Notes: generated from the letters alone by a model not told the origin. A DNA stretch of 64,000 nucleotides from Lysinibacillus irui (GCF_028877475.1 NZ_CP113527.1:2411501-2475500); one strand, 5' to 3'; shown: positions 8,917 through 17,349, counted from the stretch's first letter. Translations and numbers: made by a program.

Positions 8917-9134
8917 ACAACCTCACGCCCCTTACTTACTATAGGAATAACTGCTAGAACATTGCTGATTAAAAAAGTACGCTTTGCCTGCCTTGTAAAA
9001 CAAAATGCTTGGAATGAATCGCCAACGATTTTAATAACCTTTACTCGCCTTTTTGTTACAGACCCATTTTTAGATACATACATCATGTTTACCAATTGAT
9101 TACGTTGCATAGCCTTAATCAGTTGTTCCCTCAT
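8913..9134 (-). CDS. Mini-WYL protein, first gene of the polymerase operon
   Basis: A 73-aa protein beginning MREQLIKAMQRNQLVNMMYV, with the strand pattern of a stand-alone WYL domain (helix, then YVSKNGSVTKRRVKVIKI, then FQAFCFTRQAKRTFLISNVLAVIPI). WYL domains act as ligand-binding or regulatory modules, but this one has no DNA-binding domain. The ATG at 9134 has AGGAGG eight bases upstream; a TTG one codon earlier is poorer. It overlaps the polymerase start by four bases. It lies directly behind two LexA-like boxes, so it is likely damage-inducible. The role within the cassette is unknown. Confidence 0.75.
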   Translation of the reverse strand: MREQLIKAMQRNQLVNMMYVSKNGSVTKRRVKVIKIVGDSFQAFCFTRQAKRTFLISNVLAVIPIVSKGREVV

Positions 9135-9183
9135 CAAAGTTTCCTCCTAATACGCGAAATGTTCCTATTTGTTATTTTATACA

Positions 9184-9221
9184 GGAACACTTGTTTGTAT
9201 ACATAATAGAACAAATGTTTG
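9184..9221 (-). promoter_or_regulatory. Two tandem LexA (SOS) boxes
   Basis: Two near-matches to the Gram-positive LexA site CGAAC-N4-GTTCG are spaced 24 bases apart: GGAAC-ACTT-GTTTG (9184-9197) and AGAAC-AAAT-GTTTG (9208-9221). They sit 50-87 bases upstream of the first gene of the polymerase operon, so induction by DNA damage is expected. Confidence 0.75.
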
Positions 9222-9448
9222 TATTTTGACAAGATAAAAATTATGGAAATAAAAAAGGCTACCTTAATTTGATAGCCATTCACATTCTTCATTGAAATTA
9301 ATACATGTATTCTTTTCATCCTGTGGGTAATCAATCATTTGATGACATTGTCTGATTACGTTTGATTAAAAAACATAATGGCGCTACTATTTCCATACTC
9401 TAGCACCTTTAACAACATTTCTACATACAATTTGAAATAACTTAAATG

Positions 9449-9487
9449 AAAAAAGTCTAGGCTCAAATTGAATACCTAGACTTTTTT
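9449..9487. terminator. Bidirectional intrinsic terminator
   Basis: AAAAAAGTCTAGG pairs exactly with CCTAGACTTTTTT across a 13-base loop, with A and T runs on either side. It lies between the polymerase operon promoter and the Tyr-rich gene and could serve the latter on the minus strand. Confidence 0.85.
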
Positions 9488-9625
9488 GGAAACAAGATGG
9501 AATCTTTTACGAATAGATGATCATATAAATTCTAAACAAAACTTTATTAAATAATAATATGAATAAACTAGGGGTAAAGAAACCCTTCATCCGTTTAAAC
9601 TGCGCAGAGCGATTTTTTATTTATA

Positions 9626-9826
9626 TTAGTAGCCGTATGGACGGTAGTATGGTTGGCGATAGTATGGTGGATAGAACGGAAAGAATGGATAGAATGGGTA
9701 GAATGGATAATATGGGTATTGATAACGTGGACGTCTTCTTCTACGACGTCTCCCATAACTGTCATAATCATATTCATAGTCATCATCATATCTATCTCTG
9801 TCATATTGATCATAATAATCGCGCAT
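9626..9826 (-). CDS. Tyr/Arg/Pro-rich small coat-like protein, 66 aa
   Basis: A low-complexity protein with an acidic Tyr/Asp N-terminal third (MRDYYDQYDRDRYDDDYEYD), a block of seven Arg residues around positions 26-32, and a C-terminal third of YPF/YPP repeats ending RQPYYRPYGY. AGAGGAGG lies seven bases before the ATG, and a strong terminator follows at 9449-9487, so the gene is real although the other two frames are also open. Tyr-rich basic proteins of this size are typical of spore coats, where Tyr can be cross-linked. No named homologue is recognised. Confidence 0.7.
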   Translation of the reverse strand: MRDYYDQYDRDRYDDDYEYDYDSYGRRRRRRRPRYQYPYYPFYPFYPFFPFYPPYYRQPYYRPYGY

Positions 9827-10186
9827 AATGTTTCCTCCTCTCGATATCGGTATAGGTTATGCTAAATTAGGCTTGAGGGCTATGCATTTGCCTATATTTA
9901 ACATTATTCATGGTGATTGGCATTTAATCCGTTATTCAATTCCTTATTCCAAGCTCCCAAACAAAGAGCATTCGTTCGCTTTTTTTATCCAGTAAACATC
10001 CTAAACTTAATTACAAACCATTTAAAATTTATATGAAATATATCCCATCAAAAAAGCCTTCATCCTAAGATGAAAGCTTCCCATGGTTAGTTATTCGGTG
10101 CATGCAAGCCAAGCGCTTCTTAAAACGCTTGGATAGTAGGGCTTTTTGTTACAGTAGTTTTTTTATGTATAAGTAACCCTAAATTG
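9827..10186. other. Intergenic with hairpin CCAAGCG/CGCTTGG
   Basis: No gene is supported. A stem CCAAGCG/CGCTTGG lies around 10112-10135 and the repeated RNA-like element A begins at about 10187. Confidence 0.4.
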
Positions 10187-10295
10187 CACAAATTAATATC
10201 GAGTGTATCGCACGCACTTGCTGTGGCGCTAGTTGACCGTCACGGCCTCCCCATTTATTACTTTGGGTCACTTCCAACTCAAGTGACCCTTTTTT
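10187..10295 (+). ncRNA. Repeated RNA-like element, copy A
   Basis: The copy contains, in order, AGTG/CACT mini-stem, the stem GCTGTGGCG/CGTCACGGC, the unpaired run CCTCCCC (10246-10252), ATTTATTACTTT, and GGGTCACTT/AAGTGACCC followed by six T, a complete terminator. It is nearly identical to copy D at 24100-24215, with a compensating pair change in the second stem. It may double as the terminator region facing the deaminase gene. Candidate small RNA; transcription is inferred. Confidence 0.5.
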
Positions 10296-10310
10296 ATTGT
10301 TTCAATATAT

Positions 10311-10688
10311 TTACTCCCAACGAACAGGAAGTAAGTCGTTTATAGTAAGGACAGTATTGTCTTTTACCATTACCTCACATTTATAGTTATCGTCATGAAT
10401 TTGACAAATGAATTCTCTACATCTTCCGCATGGAGGTATTATTGTTCCATCCTGATAAACTGCAATAACTTTTTTTACTCTACTTTCTCCATCAGTAATC
10501 ATAGCAGCAATTGCTGCATGTTCTGCACAAAATCCCATGGAGCAAGGAGTATCTATACATACCCCTTTATAGACCTTACCATTGTCACTTAAAATGGCTG
10601 CAGCAACCGAACCTGCATAAGAATTTTTTGAAATTTGCTTTGGGTTTAAGACACTTTTTGCAATATTATATAGTTCTTCAAATTTCAT
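10311..10688 (-). CDS. Cytidine deaminase family protein
   Basis: A 125-aa zinc-dependent deaminase. Zinc ligands are Cys54 in GFCAEHAA with catalytic Glu56, and Cys87 and Cys90 in PPCGRCRE. Length matches homotetrameric cytidine deaminases, but the segment before the first Cys (CIDTPCSMGF) lacks the usual NVENAS motif, so the substrate could be another nucleoside or a blasticidin-like compound. A GGGGTCGAAGTT stretch precedes the ATG as a moderate ribosome binding site. The gene is isolated between two repeated RNA-like elements (A and B). Confidence 0.85.
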   Translation of the reverse strand: MKFEELYNIAKSVLNPKQISKNSYAGSVAAAILSDNGKVYKGVCIDTPCSMGFCAEHAAIAAMITDGESRVKKVIAVYQDGTIIPPCGRCREFICQIHDDNYKCEVMVKDNTVLTINDLLPVRWE

Positions 10689-10725
10689 AACTTCGACCCC
10701 TTTTAATCATATTGTTTAGTAAATT

Positions 10726-10757
10726 GCTGTAGTGTCTGTAAATGCTGCAGCTTTTTT
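10726..10757 (+). repeat. Dispersed terminator-like hairpin, copy 1
   Basis: GCTGTAGTGT pairs with ATGCTGCAGC across CTGTAA and is followed by six T. Related copies lie at 14878 and 17350. It is not behind a plus-strand gene. Confidence 0.6.
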
Positions 10758-10904
10758 ATGTTATCCTTTATATTCCAACCCAATGAGTTATTACAAAAAT
10801 CGATAAATTGGTGTGTAAAGCATTGAGGTAGTGACTCTTTTGCAACGTAATGGTAGGATAATTTATGAATTTTTTAAACAATATTTTAATCATTCTTTTT
10901 CTAT

Positions 10905-11035
10905 TCTAAAGGCAATAAACTATAAAACCCAATGTAGCTGAGCATATAAATAGTAGTGTTAAGCTAAATTAGTTTAACAGGGACCTCCTGAATTGTTACT
11001 TAGGGTCACTACTATCCCAGGTGACCCTTCTTAAA
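10905..11035 (+). ncRNA. Repeated RNA-like element, copy B
   Basis: The copy contains GGCAATAAACTATAAAACCCAA, then ATATAAATAGTAGTG, the stem GTTAAGCTAA/TTAGTTTAAC, the unpaired CCTCC (10984-10988), GAATTGTTACTTA, and the stem GGGTCAC/GTGACCC. It is closely similar to copy C (17095-17215), including upstream sequence that could hold a promoter. Candidate small RNA or RNA element. Confidence 0.5.
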
Positions 11036-11048
11036 TTAAACATTATGG

Positions 11049-11091
11049 AAAAACACTCTATTTTGAAGAAACATTCAAATAGAGTGTTTTT
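11049..11091. terminator. Bidirectional intrinsic terminator
   Basis: AAAACACTCTATTT pairs with AAATAGAGTGTTTT across 13 bases, with flanking A/T runs. It lies after ltrA on the minus strand. Confidence 0.8.
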
Positions 11092-11180
11092 AGCTTGGAT
11101 AATCTGCTGCATCATGTCTATTATGTATAGCCACTCAATTAACGAAAGATTACTCCATTTTATCCACTTATTAGTCTCAC

Positions 11181-12272
11181 TCAAGTCGTTGTTAATTTAG
11201 CATAGATGATAAAAAACAGCGTCATTTCTCCCATAATTACAACGTTTGGCACTTCTACAATCAAATTAATAATAAAGAAGGAAGCTAAGATCCCTATAAA
11301 TAATACTAAATGATAAAGTTTTAAACGATCTTGACTAAACCTGTATTGATGAAAAACAATAGTAGTTGTCATGAAGTATAGGCATACGGAACCGAAAATA
11401 AAATATAAATCAAATGAATAATGAACCTCATTTAGATACAATAGTTTAATGGAAGCAGCAATCATGCTCAAAGACATTAATATGAATAGATGCCCATAAA
11501 TAATGGTTTGGCCTGATGTTTTGATCGATTTGTCAACTTTCTTTTCAACATTTTCAAAATACTGCCACCACATTGAAACTATAAGAATAAACGATATGAG
11601 GGAAAATAAAATAGCATCCCAATCCCCTTTTTGAGGCTGCAGCACATAAAGGGTGCTAACGACTGATTCTCCGAAAAGAATGAGTGTTAATGAAGCAAAG
11701 CGTTCTAATAAATGAGACGTATAAGACGGAGCTTTCACCAAATATTTACGCCCCAAAAAAGGCACCAGGATATCAACTAAAATCCCTGTATACAAAATGC
11801 TATAACGAATCCATGAATCAAAAAATATAGAAAAACAAGAGATGATGATGCCAATCCAAAAACGTGTACCAAAAAATTGCGCTACCTTTTTCCTATCGCC
11901 CTCTTCAAAACGTTGAACAACCAAATATTGGATAGCTGTTAGAGCTCTTAACCCAATATAGCCAAAAAGAAACGACAGATAATATTCATCAAAGTTAACC
12001 GATAAGCTGGCTGTCATAATAAGGACAAATAGCATCTGAAAAATTGTAAAAATACGCTGATATAAAAAATCTTGTCCAAAACGATTAATAAACAATGTTT
12101 GTCCTACCCAAGACCACCAGATAGGGATAAATATTAAAACAAACTTCAAAAAGTATTCCGGGCGAATTTCCCCCTTTTCAACATGAAGTAATACATTTGT
12201 GGCAGTCGAAACAGCCGCTACAAATATCAAGTCATAAAAAAGTTCTAACCAGGTTATTTTCTTTTCTTCCAT
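11181..12272 (-). CDS. ltrA: Low temperature requirement protein A (LtrA family)
   Basis: A 363-aa integral membrane protein with about ten to twelve hydrophobic helices. The N-terminus MEEKKITWLELFYDLIFVAA carries the WLELFYDL signature, and FASLTLILFGESVV (about residues 190-205) is the second conserved block of the LtrA family, named from Listeria growth at low temperature; the biochemical role is unknown. The ATG at 12272 is preferred to one three codons upstream because AAGGAG then lies ten bases away rather than one. Monocistronic, with a terminator at 11049-11091. Confidence 0.88.
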   Translation of the reverse strand: MEEKKITWLELFYDLIFVAAVSTATNVLLHVEKGEIRPEYFLKFVLIFIPIWWSWVGQTLFINRFGQDFLYQRIFTIFQMLFVLIMTASLSVNFDEYYLSFLFGYIGLRALTAIQYLVVQRFEEGDRKKVAQFFGTRFWIGIIISCFSIFFDSWIRYSILYTGILVDILVPFLGRKYLVKAPSYTSHLLERFASLTLILFGESVVSTLYVLQPQKGDWDAILFSLISFILIVSMWWQYFENVEKKVDKSIKTSGQTIIYGHLFILMSLSMIAASIKLLYLNEVHYSFDLYFIFGSVCLYFMTTTIVFHQYRFSQDRLKLYHLVLFIGILASFFIINLIVEVPNVVIMGEMTLFFIIYAKLTTT

Positions 12273-12367
12273 TATCACCATACTCCTTCAAATTTTGAAA
12301 CATCACTTATTCTCTTAACTGCTTAGAAGGTTATGGTTTGAACCTATAAATACAACTTGTAAGCACA

Positions 12368-12883
12368 CTACCTTTTTAATTCACTATGACCATCTGCTGA
12401 AGCTTGCAATGCCGAGGAAAGTCCTCGTCTAATAAAGTTTGCAGAAACAGGCGCTCTCCCTATTTCCCTTGCCCATATCGATAATTGGCCTATATGATGA
12501 ATTTCATGTGCTATAGTATGGCGAACGATTTCACCCCATGTATGTGTTTCAATTCTTCCGTCTTCTAATGTGTTATGAAGTAAACGCTCTTCCATACTGT
12601 CATCCCATTGGTTTACAAAGCTTTCAACCTCTGCATGAAATGCCGATGCCAATTGACGAACCTTTTCCAAGCTATTATAGTCGTCAAAGCTCTCCTGAAA
12701 ATCGGTCTTACCTTGTAAAATACGGATCCAACTCCATTCGACATCAATTATATGGAAAAGTGTATGTAATATACTACCCATTCCCCCAGTTCTGTTTTGC
12801 AGGAGTTCCTCTTCGCTCAACTCTTCACACCAACGAAACCAGTCTTCTCTTACCATCCAATTATATTTAAAAAATAATTGCAA
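12368..12883 (-). CDS. DinB/YfiT-like putative metalloenzyme
   Basis: A 171-aa four-helix-bundle protein of the DinB superfamily. The three expected metal-binding His are visible, the first in the TLFHIIDVEWSW helix and the other two in HTIAHEIHHIGQL near residues 125-135. Members are thiol-dependent transferases or of unknown function. The start is TTG at 12883, supported by AGGAGGGG seven bases upstream; the next ATG is ten codons in and would remove part of helix 1. A separate unit, upstream of ltrA by about 95 bases. Confidence 0.85.
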   Translation of the reverse strand: MQLFFKYNWMVREDWFRWCEELSEEELLQNRTGGMGSILHTLFHIIDVEWSWIRILQGKTDFQESFDDYNSLEKVRQLASAFHAEVESFVNQWDDSMEERLLHNTLEDGRIETHTWGEIVRHTIAHEIHHIGQLSIWAREIGRAPVSANFIRRGLSSALQASADGHSELKR

Positions 12884-13186
12884 AAAAACCCCTCCTAGTT
12901 GAAAAATAAAATACTAGCAAGTTATTATTTCGTCAAATGAGGGTAGGATTCCTTTTTCTCTCACATATGCTCTTACTCTTTCTGATCTTCCACGCCTGTT
13001 TAATTTAAAATCCAATTAGACCTTCCACAACTACATTTCGTTACCACAAAGTCCAATGGTAATCCCCTCATTTACATATAATTAAAAAGGGATATCTGGC
13101 AGCAAAAAACTACCGCACGCGCTGCTTGTTATCCCCCTTCATCGAAATTGATAGATTTATTCACTTTCAAAAGCTAGTACAGACTT
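12884..13186. other. Intergenic with long hairpin at 13090-13137
   Basis: No gene is visible. GGGATA-x3-GGCAGC pairs with GCTGC-x4-TATCCC around a 14-base loop, and may terminate transcripts from the nucleotidyltransferase gene on the minus strand. Confidence 0.4.
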
Positions 13187-13996
13187 TTAAAATTTGATAT
13201 TATGATTAGCATTACTCGTATTTAGTATGTAATCCATGCACTGAATCATATCGTTAATACGTTGTTTTTTTGAGTTGTAATAACGGATGTTTGAACCTTC
13301 TCGAATACTTATGGCATCTTTAATAATATTGTGCCATCTTTCAGGTAATTTTTTTAAAGCATATTTACTTGCCTCAACTTTTGAAACAATTTCACGTTCT
13401 TGCAATGTATAAAATTGTCTTAGCATCCCTGTAATTGACCATTCAACTTCTAAATCAATTAATTTATTAGGTAACAGAATTGACATAGATTGATATTTTT
13501 TTCTAGCTTTCAATCTATTTGCCCAATAGGTGTTCATATTTTTTAATATGTAGTCATTTAGAATTTTGTCATTTACATTGAAGTCGTATGTATCTATACT
13601 TGTGCCTAAAATTGTTATTCCTTTATTTTTCAGAATCCACCAAGTAATGGGATTAACCCCTTCATTACTCCATTTAATTTTACCGTCATTTACGTATAAA
13701 CAATTTTTTATCTCCGACTCGTCTTTTCCAACATCCTCAACTAATAAATAACATCCATCCATCACTGTTCCCTTATATTTTTGATTCAAAGCTTTATGCA
13801 GATTAGCTATTTCTTTCACATCTAATTCAGTTAAAGGTCTGTTTATCACTGCGATAAAATCAATATCACTAGAACCTTCGCTATACGCGTTAAGAGCAAT
13901 TGAACCATGTAAATATAACCCTTCCAGTGTATTTGGAATTTGTTTATTCAATCGTGTAAGATATTCATTTAATATAGTTTGAACCAACATAGACAC
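13187..13996 (-). CDS. Aminoglycoside adenylyltransferase-like nucleotidyltransferase
   Basis: A protein of about 269 aa with a pol-beta-type nucleotidyltransferase fold. LYLHGSIALNAYSEGSSDIDFIAV (about residues 27-50) is the GS...DxD motif that binds NTP and metal, and the C-terminal helical domain (WSITGMLRQFYTLQE, SKVEASKYALKKLPERW) matches the AadA/ANT(9) group and related DUF4111 proteins. It may adenylylate aminoglycosides such as spectinomycin, but chromosomal homologues often have no resistance phenotype. GTG (13996) and ATG (13990) are both possible starts; AAGGGG lies 18 or more bases upstream, so the start is uncertain. Single gene. Confidence 0.78.
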   Translation of the reverse strand: MSMLVQTILNEYLTRLNKQIPNTLEGLYLHGSIALNAYSEGSSDIDFIAVINRPLTELDVKEIANLHKALNQKYKGTVMDGCYLLVEDVGKDESEIKNCLYVNDGKIKWSNEGVNPITWWILKNKGITILGTSIDTYDFNVNDKILNDYILKNMNTYWANRLKARKKYQSMSILLPNKLIDLEVEWSITGMLRQFYTLQEREIVSKVEASKYALKKLPERWHNIIKDAISIREGSNIRYYNSKKQRINDMIQCMDYILNTSNANHNIKF

Positions 13997-14131
13997 ATTT
14001 GAGTTCAGAAAAATCCCCTTCTTCCTAGCATTGATATTTATAATATCAAAATAATGGAAGGTTTTCTAATTTCGATAATCCCCCCGAATGTAGATGAATG
14101 CTATTCCCTCTATCTGTATTTGTTAAGAAGG

Positions 14132-14200
14132 ACTACAAAAGATGGTCGGTCGTTAGTCCTAACATTTAGCAATTAAACCTCATCTCATCGACCGACATCC
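14132..14200. repeat. Long-loop inverted repeat
   Basis: GATGGTCGGTCG and CGACCGACATC lie about 45 bases apart in the spacer between the nucleotidyltransferase and VOC genes. It could be a recombination or protein-binding palindrome; no further support. Confidence 0.4.
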
Positions 14201-14262
14201 GAGTTTATTTTTCTATGATAAGACATACTCTTAAATTTCATTAAAGCAATCGTTTACAATCA

Positions 14263-14652
14263 TTAAGATGCTTCTTTACAAATCATTAATAAATTCCCAT
14301 CTAAATCTTTGAATACAAAATAAAAATGATCCTGAATCTCTGTAACAAGTTCCACATGATTTTCCTGCATAAATTGATAAGCAGCCTCAATATCATTCGT
14401 TAAAAATTGAATGGCTGGAACTTGGTAAGTAGAAATATCACCATCCTCTTTTCTCCACTTTGGCATGGCATCTAATATTAATCCAGCCGTACCTTCCATC
14501 GGTACCACGAATACGTGTCCAAAATATTCTTCTCCTCCTTCCAATCCAAGAATTTTTCTGTACCATTCTTTTGCTTTCTCTAGGTTACGAACTGGAATAA
14601 ACACACCACCGATTTGGTTTTTAATTGGTGTTCTGTAGTCAGGTGTAGTCAT
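14263..14652 (-). CDS. VOC family (glyoxalase/bleomycin-resistance fold) protein
   Basis: A 129-aa protein with paired beta-alpha-beta-beta-beta modules: GGVFIPVRNLEKAKEWYRKILGLE at the N-terminus and IQFLTNDIEAAYQFMQENHVE for the second module, ending FYFVFKDLDGNLLMICKE. The final Glu of the DGNLL strand is a usual metal ligand. The ATG at 14652 has AAAGGAGG nine bases upstream; an ATG 30 codons earlier has no site. The substrate is unknown; the fold covers glyoxalases, dioxygenases and fosfomycin or bleomycin resistance proteins. Confidence 0.82.
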   Translation of the reverse strand: MTTPDYRTPIKNQIGGVFIPVRNLEKAKEWYRKILGLEGGEEYFGHVFVVPMEGTAGLILDAMPKWRKEDGDISTYQVPAIQFLTNDIEAAYQFMQENHVELVTEIQDHFYFVFKDLDGNLLMICKEAS

Positions 14653-14976
14653 AATACTTCCTCCTTTAATGATGTAATACACTTTTAATTCGCTATTTTC
14701 TAATATACACCTTTCTAATTTTGAAAAATTCTTGTGCAACAAGCCTATACTTAGTTCAATCAGAAAAAAAGAACTGCATAGGCAAACTCTTTAAGTTATA
14801 ATTAACGTCTTTCGTCTTCAATGTGTTATAATGCTTGTAACTGACTAGCCTAAACATAAGGGCATAAACCAATTCGAGCCGTAGCGTCTGTAAACGCTGC
14901 GGCTTTTATGTTTGTGGCAGTTTCAAAACAAAAGAAAAAGCCCCACTTCATTGCGCGTGTGACTCTTCTAGACCTC
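14653..14976. other. Intergenic with possible short transcript ending at 14907
   Basis: An extended -10 (TGT-TATAAT, 14824-14832) on the plus strand is followed about 45 bases later by the dispersed hairpin GCCGTAGCGT/ACGCTGCGGC (14878-14903) and TTTT. A transcript of about 70 nt without any open frame would fit; nothing else is seen. Confidence 0.35.
14878..14907 (+). repeat. Dispersed terminator-like hairpin, copy 2
   Basis: GCCGTAGCGT pairs with ACGCTGCGGC across CTGTAA, then TTTT. Compared with copy 1 the third pair changes from T-A to C-G, so pairing is kept. Confidence 0.6.
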
Positions 14977-15537
14977 CTAATATTCACTTTTCAAAAGTGA
15001 AAAGATGACAAGATCAACATACTTCCCTTTTTCAAATTCATGCTGTCTTAAAACACCTTCTTTGGAGAAATTCAATTTTTCCACTAATCTTATTGATGAT
15101 GTATTTTCCGGTTCAATTTTCGCCTCTATTTTATTGATTCCCATCGATGTAAAGGCAAAGTGTATTATCTCGCTTAAAGCCTCTTGCATCATACCCTTCC
15201 CCCAATAGTCAGGTCTTAAATCATACCCAATTTCTATACGGTTATGTTGTTTTTCATAATTCAAATAACCACATGTTCCAATCACTTTTTGAGACTTAGC
15301 GTCTTCGATTACCCATCTTAAGCCAATTTGTTCCTTGAAAATTTTATCGTACCAATTTACTTCATCTAATGCATCTGCCATTGAATCAAATACTTTTAAC
15401 GGCATATACTTGACTACATTTTCATCGGAATAAAGCTCAAAAAGATCCTGGCAATCCTCAACGTTTCCTTTTCGTAAGATAAAGCGTTCTGTCTCTATTT
15501 TTGGAAAATCTTTAAATTCGAACCCCATATTCCTCAT
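14977..15537 (-). CDS. GNAT acetyltransferase, RimJ/RimL-like
   Basis: A 186-aa acetyltransferase. PKIETERFILRKGNVEDCQDLFELYSD opens the fold in the way typical of RimJ/RimL ribosomal-protein-like acetyltransferases, DLRPDYWGKGMMQEAL (about residues 112-127) is the acetyl-CoA loop, and NTSSIRLVEKLNFSKEGVLRQ is motif B. The acceptor is unknown; such orphans often modify antibiotics or small amines. AAGGGGAG lies close to the first ATG and 11 bases from a second ATG three codons later, so the start is ambiguous by three residues. Confidence 0.85.
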   Translation of the reverse strand: MRNMGFEFKDFPKIETERFILRKGNVEDCQDLFELYSDENVVKYMPLKVFDSMADALDEVNWYDKIFKEQIGLRWVIEDAKSQKVIGTCGYLNYEKQHNRIEIGYDLRPDYWGKGMMQEALSEIIHFAFTSMGINKIEAKIEPENTSSIRLVEKLNFSKEGVLRQHEFEKGKYVDLVIFSLLKSEY

Positions 15538-15638
15538 AACTCCCCTTTTTCACCAAAACTAACATTTACTAATTAAAAGTAACATATTGCTTAGGAAAAT
15601 AATCCAAAATATTTAGGTCCTCTATAACAATAGTAATA

Positions 15639-15860
15639 TTATTCATGAGTAGGACTTCGTTTATGTTTTTCGTTAATAATTTTCTTATTAAGGATTCTTA
15701 CTTTTCCCACCATCAATAACCTCATATCTTCTACTATATACTTAGCTAACTCTTCATCCGATATGTCATCACCATCAATATCAAGACGGAATTCCTGCCC
15801 TTGAATTCCACCCCCGTTTGTAAACTCAATTTCAAAGTCAAATAAAACTCGTTTATCCAT
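15639..15860 (-). CDS. Hypothetical small protein with GGGIQGQEFRLDI motif
   Basis: A 73-aa protein starting MDKRVLFDFEIEFTNGGGIQG, continuing EFRLDIDGDDISDEELAKYIVEDMRLLMVGKVRILNKK. This compact arrangement recurs in bacterial proteins of unknown function. AAGGTGGGG lies six bases before the ATG at 15860, which is preferred over a GTG four codons upstream within that site. It is acidic with a basic tail and has no membrane segment. Confidence 0.6.
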   Translation of the reverse strand: MDKRVLFDFEIEFTNGGGIQGQEFRLDIDGDDISDEELAKYIVEDMRLLMVGKVRILNKKIINEKHKRSPTHE

Positions 15861-16043
15861 TGCAGTCCCCACCTTACCTTTAGCGTGCTATCAATATATT
15901 CTGCATGGAATGAACTAATACCTTGTTTCTAATTGGCTGCTGCCGCTTCATAAATGCGAAGAAACACTCTCTTTTGCTCAAAATGGTTGCATCTGCTACT
16001 CTTGTATTATCAGAATTTTCCTTTTTAAAAGGAGGAACAATCA

Positions 16044-16463
16044 TTGAGTGAAAAATTATTAAGAGTAGGTACCACCTATATTCCAGTTGTAAGTGTAGAA
16101 CAATCAACAGAATGGTATGTAAACAAACTAGGAGCGGAATTAAGTTATCAAGATAAAGACAAGGCTATACTTAATTTTGCTAACCAAAGTATATTTCTAG
16201 TTAAGTCTAAGGAAAATCAAAGCGCCAATTTTTATGATATTTACGGCAATGAGCATTTTTCCTTAACTTTTGAAGTCAATGGTTTACATGCTTTAGAAGC
16301 TATACATCGGGAGTTTATTGAAAAACAAATTAGAGTGGGGGAAATTGAGGAAAGAGGACATACGGGGAGAAACTTTGTTTTTATGATGTAAATGGCAATA
16401 AGTTTGATGTATGGAGCGAATTAAGCCCGCTCTTTAAGGAAAAATACGAATGCTCAAAGTAAT
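16044..16463 (+). pseudogene. VOC family protein, frameshifted near the 3' end
   Basis: The gene starts at TTG 16044 behind AAAAGGAGG. The first 115 codons read as a VOC protein (RVGTTYIPVVSVEQSTEWYVNKLGAEL, then FSLTFEVNGLHALEAIHREF) and stop at 16389-16391. The normal C-terminus FYDVNGNKFDVWSELSPLF continues in the next frame to 16463. Restoring one T to the T5 run at 16378-16382 rejoins the frames. Either a real single-base loss, a phase-variable tract, or a sequencing error; the lost segment holds the last beta strand. Confidence 0.75.
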
Positions 16464-16479
16464 CTCTTAACCTATTTTG

Positions 16480-16514
16480 CCCAGGCTAATTAAAATCAGC
16501 ACCTGGGCATTTTG
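16480..16514. terminator. Intrinsic terminator between convergent genes
   Basis: GCCCAGG pairs with CCTGGGC across 16 bases and is followed by ATTTTGATTT. It separates the VOC gene from the convergent 122-aa gene. Confidence 0.65.
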
Positions 16515-16516
16515 AT

Positions 16517-16885
16517 TTATCTATACATATCTAATAAATTTAACAAATACCTTTCTGTTTCGTTGATTGAAAACATGACTTCCTTATGAAGTTTATCTTC
16601 CATAACATTATCATCATTAAAAAGCTCTAAGTATTTATTTACTTCCAGAAAGAATTTTTCATGTTCCTGTAAAAATTCATCAATTTTTTGGTCACCAGGT
16701 GTTACGGATAAATAAATAGTTTTAAATAAATTAAAGTCACTATATGCATTACTTAAGAAATAGATGGCCAGCGTTTTATCGCTATTAACATGTGATTTCA
16801 CAAAAGTTAGATTTTGCTTTAATTTAATCAACGCATTGATAAGATTTGTAGTCTGTTTAAGCATATTTGCTGTATTACTATACAT
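16517..16885 (-). CDS. Hypothetical helical protein, 122 aa
   Basis: An alpha-helical soluble protein beginning MYSNTANMLKQTTNLINALIK, rich in Asn, Leu and Lys, without Cys motifs or membrane segments. The ATG at 16885 has TTGGAGGTGG upstream at normal distance; the frame is open for another 42 codons upstream but without a site. FLQEHEKFFLEVNKYLELFND suggests a helical bundle resembling YppE/DUF-type Bacillus proteins, without a firm match. Isolated gene. Confidence 0.6.
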   Translation of the reverse strand: MYSNTANMLKQTTNLINALIKLKQNLTFVKSHVNSDKTLAIYFLSNAYSDFNLFKTIYLSVTPGDQKIDEFLQEHEKFFLEVNKYLELFNDDNVMEDKLHKEVMFSINETERYLLNLLDMYR

Positions 16886-17094
16886 TTTAATAACCACCTC
16901 CAACTCTAATAATAGCAAAAAATCATCAAATTGGAATAATTCTCTGCAAAAGTTGTCCTTTCTTCCCTGAATAAAACACTTTATAACCGAAACCATAGGG
17001 AAATGTGGCATGCACTAACTAAAAGGCATCAGGACATCTTTCACAAATACCAGCCTTTTAATTGGAACGATTTTGTTTTTATAGTTTTTTCTTT
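16886..17094. other. Spacer upstream of element C
   Basis: The promoter for the 122-aa gene is expected here; no gene or strong structure is seen. Confidence 0.3.
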
Positions 17095-17215
17095 ACTAAA
17101 GGCAATAAACTATAAAACCCAAGTCATCGAATCATATAAATAGTAGTGTTAAGCTAATTTAGTTTAACTTGGTACCTCCCGAATTGTTACTTAGGGGTCA
17201 CTACAAGGTGGCCCT
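17095..17215 (+). ncRNA. Repeated RNA-like element, copy C
   Basis: Contains the same upstream block GGCAATAAACTATAAAACCC as copy B, ATATAAATAGTAGTG, the stem GTTAAGCTAA/TTAGTTTAAC, CCTCC, GAATTGTTACTTA and GGGGTCAC/GTGGCCC. Point differences from copy B keep the stems and the CCTCC. Confidence 0.5.
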
Positions 17216-17349
17216 TAATAGTTCTCTATTGATCTTTCATCTGTTAAATATTTATTTAGTATAAAAACAATGAATGATATGGCTGAAATGAAAACCTAAT
17301 TTCAATTCATAGCAGTTATCTACATATTGTTTCATAAATTCTTCAGGAA

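Noticed and set aside
8913..9334. Minus-strand 66-aa frame upstream of the mini-WYL gene
   Set aside because: It overlaps the LexA-like boxes and promoter region and has no RBS.
9559..9865. Plus-strand proteins rich in His/Met or Ile/Trp
   Set aside because: They are shadows of the low-complexity Tyr/Arg-rich minus-strand gene, which has the strong RBS.
10996..11184. Minus-strand 62-aa frame after ltrA
   Set aside because: It runs through the terminator hairpin and element B and has no RBS.
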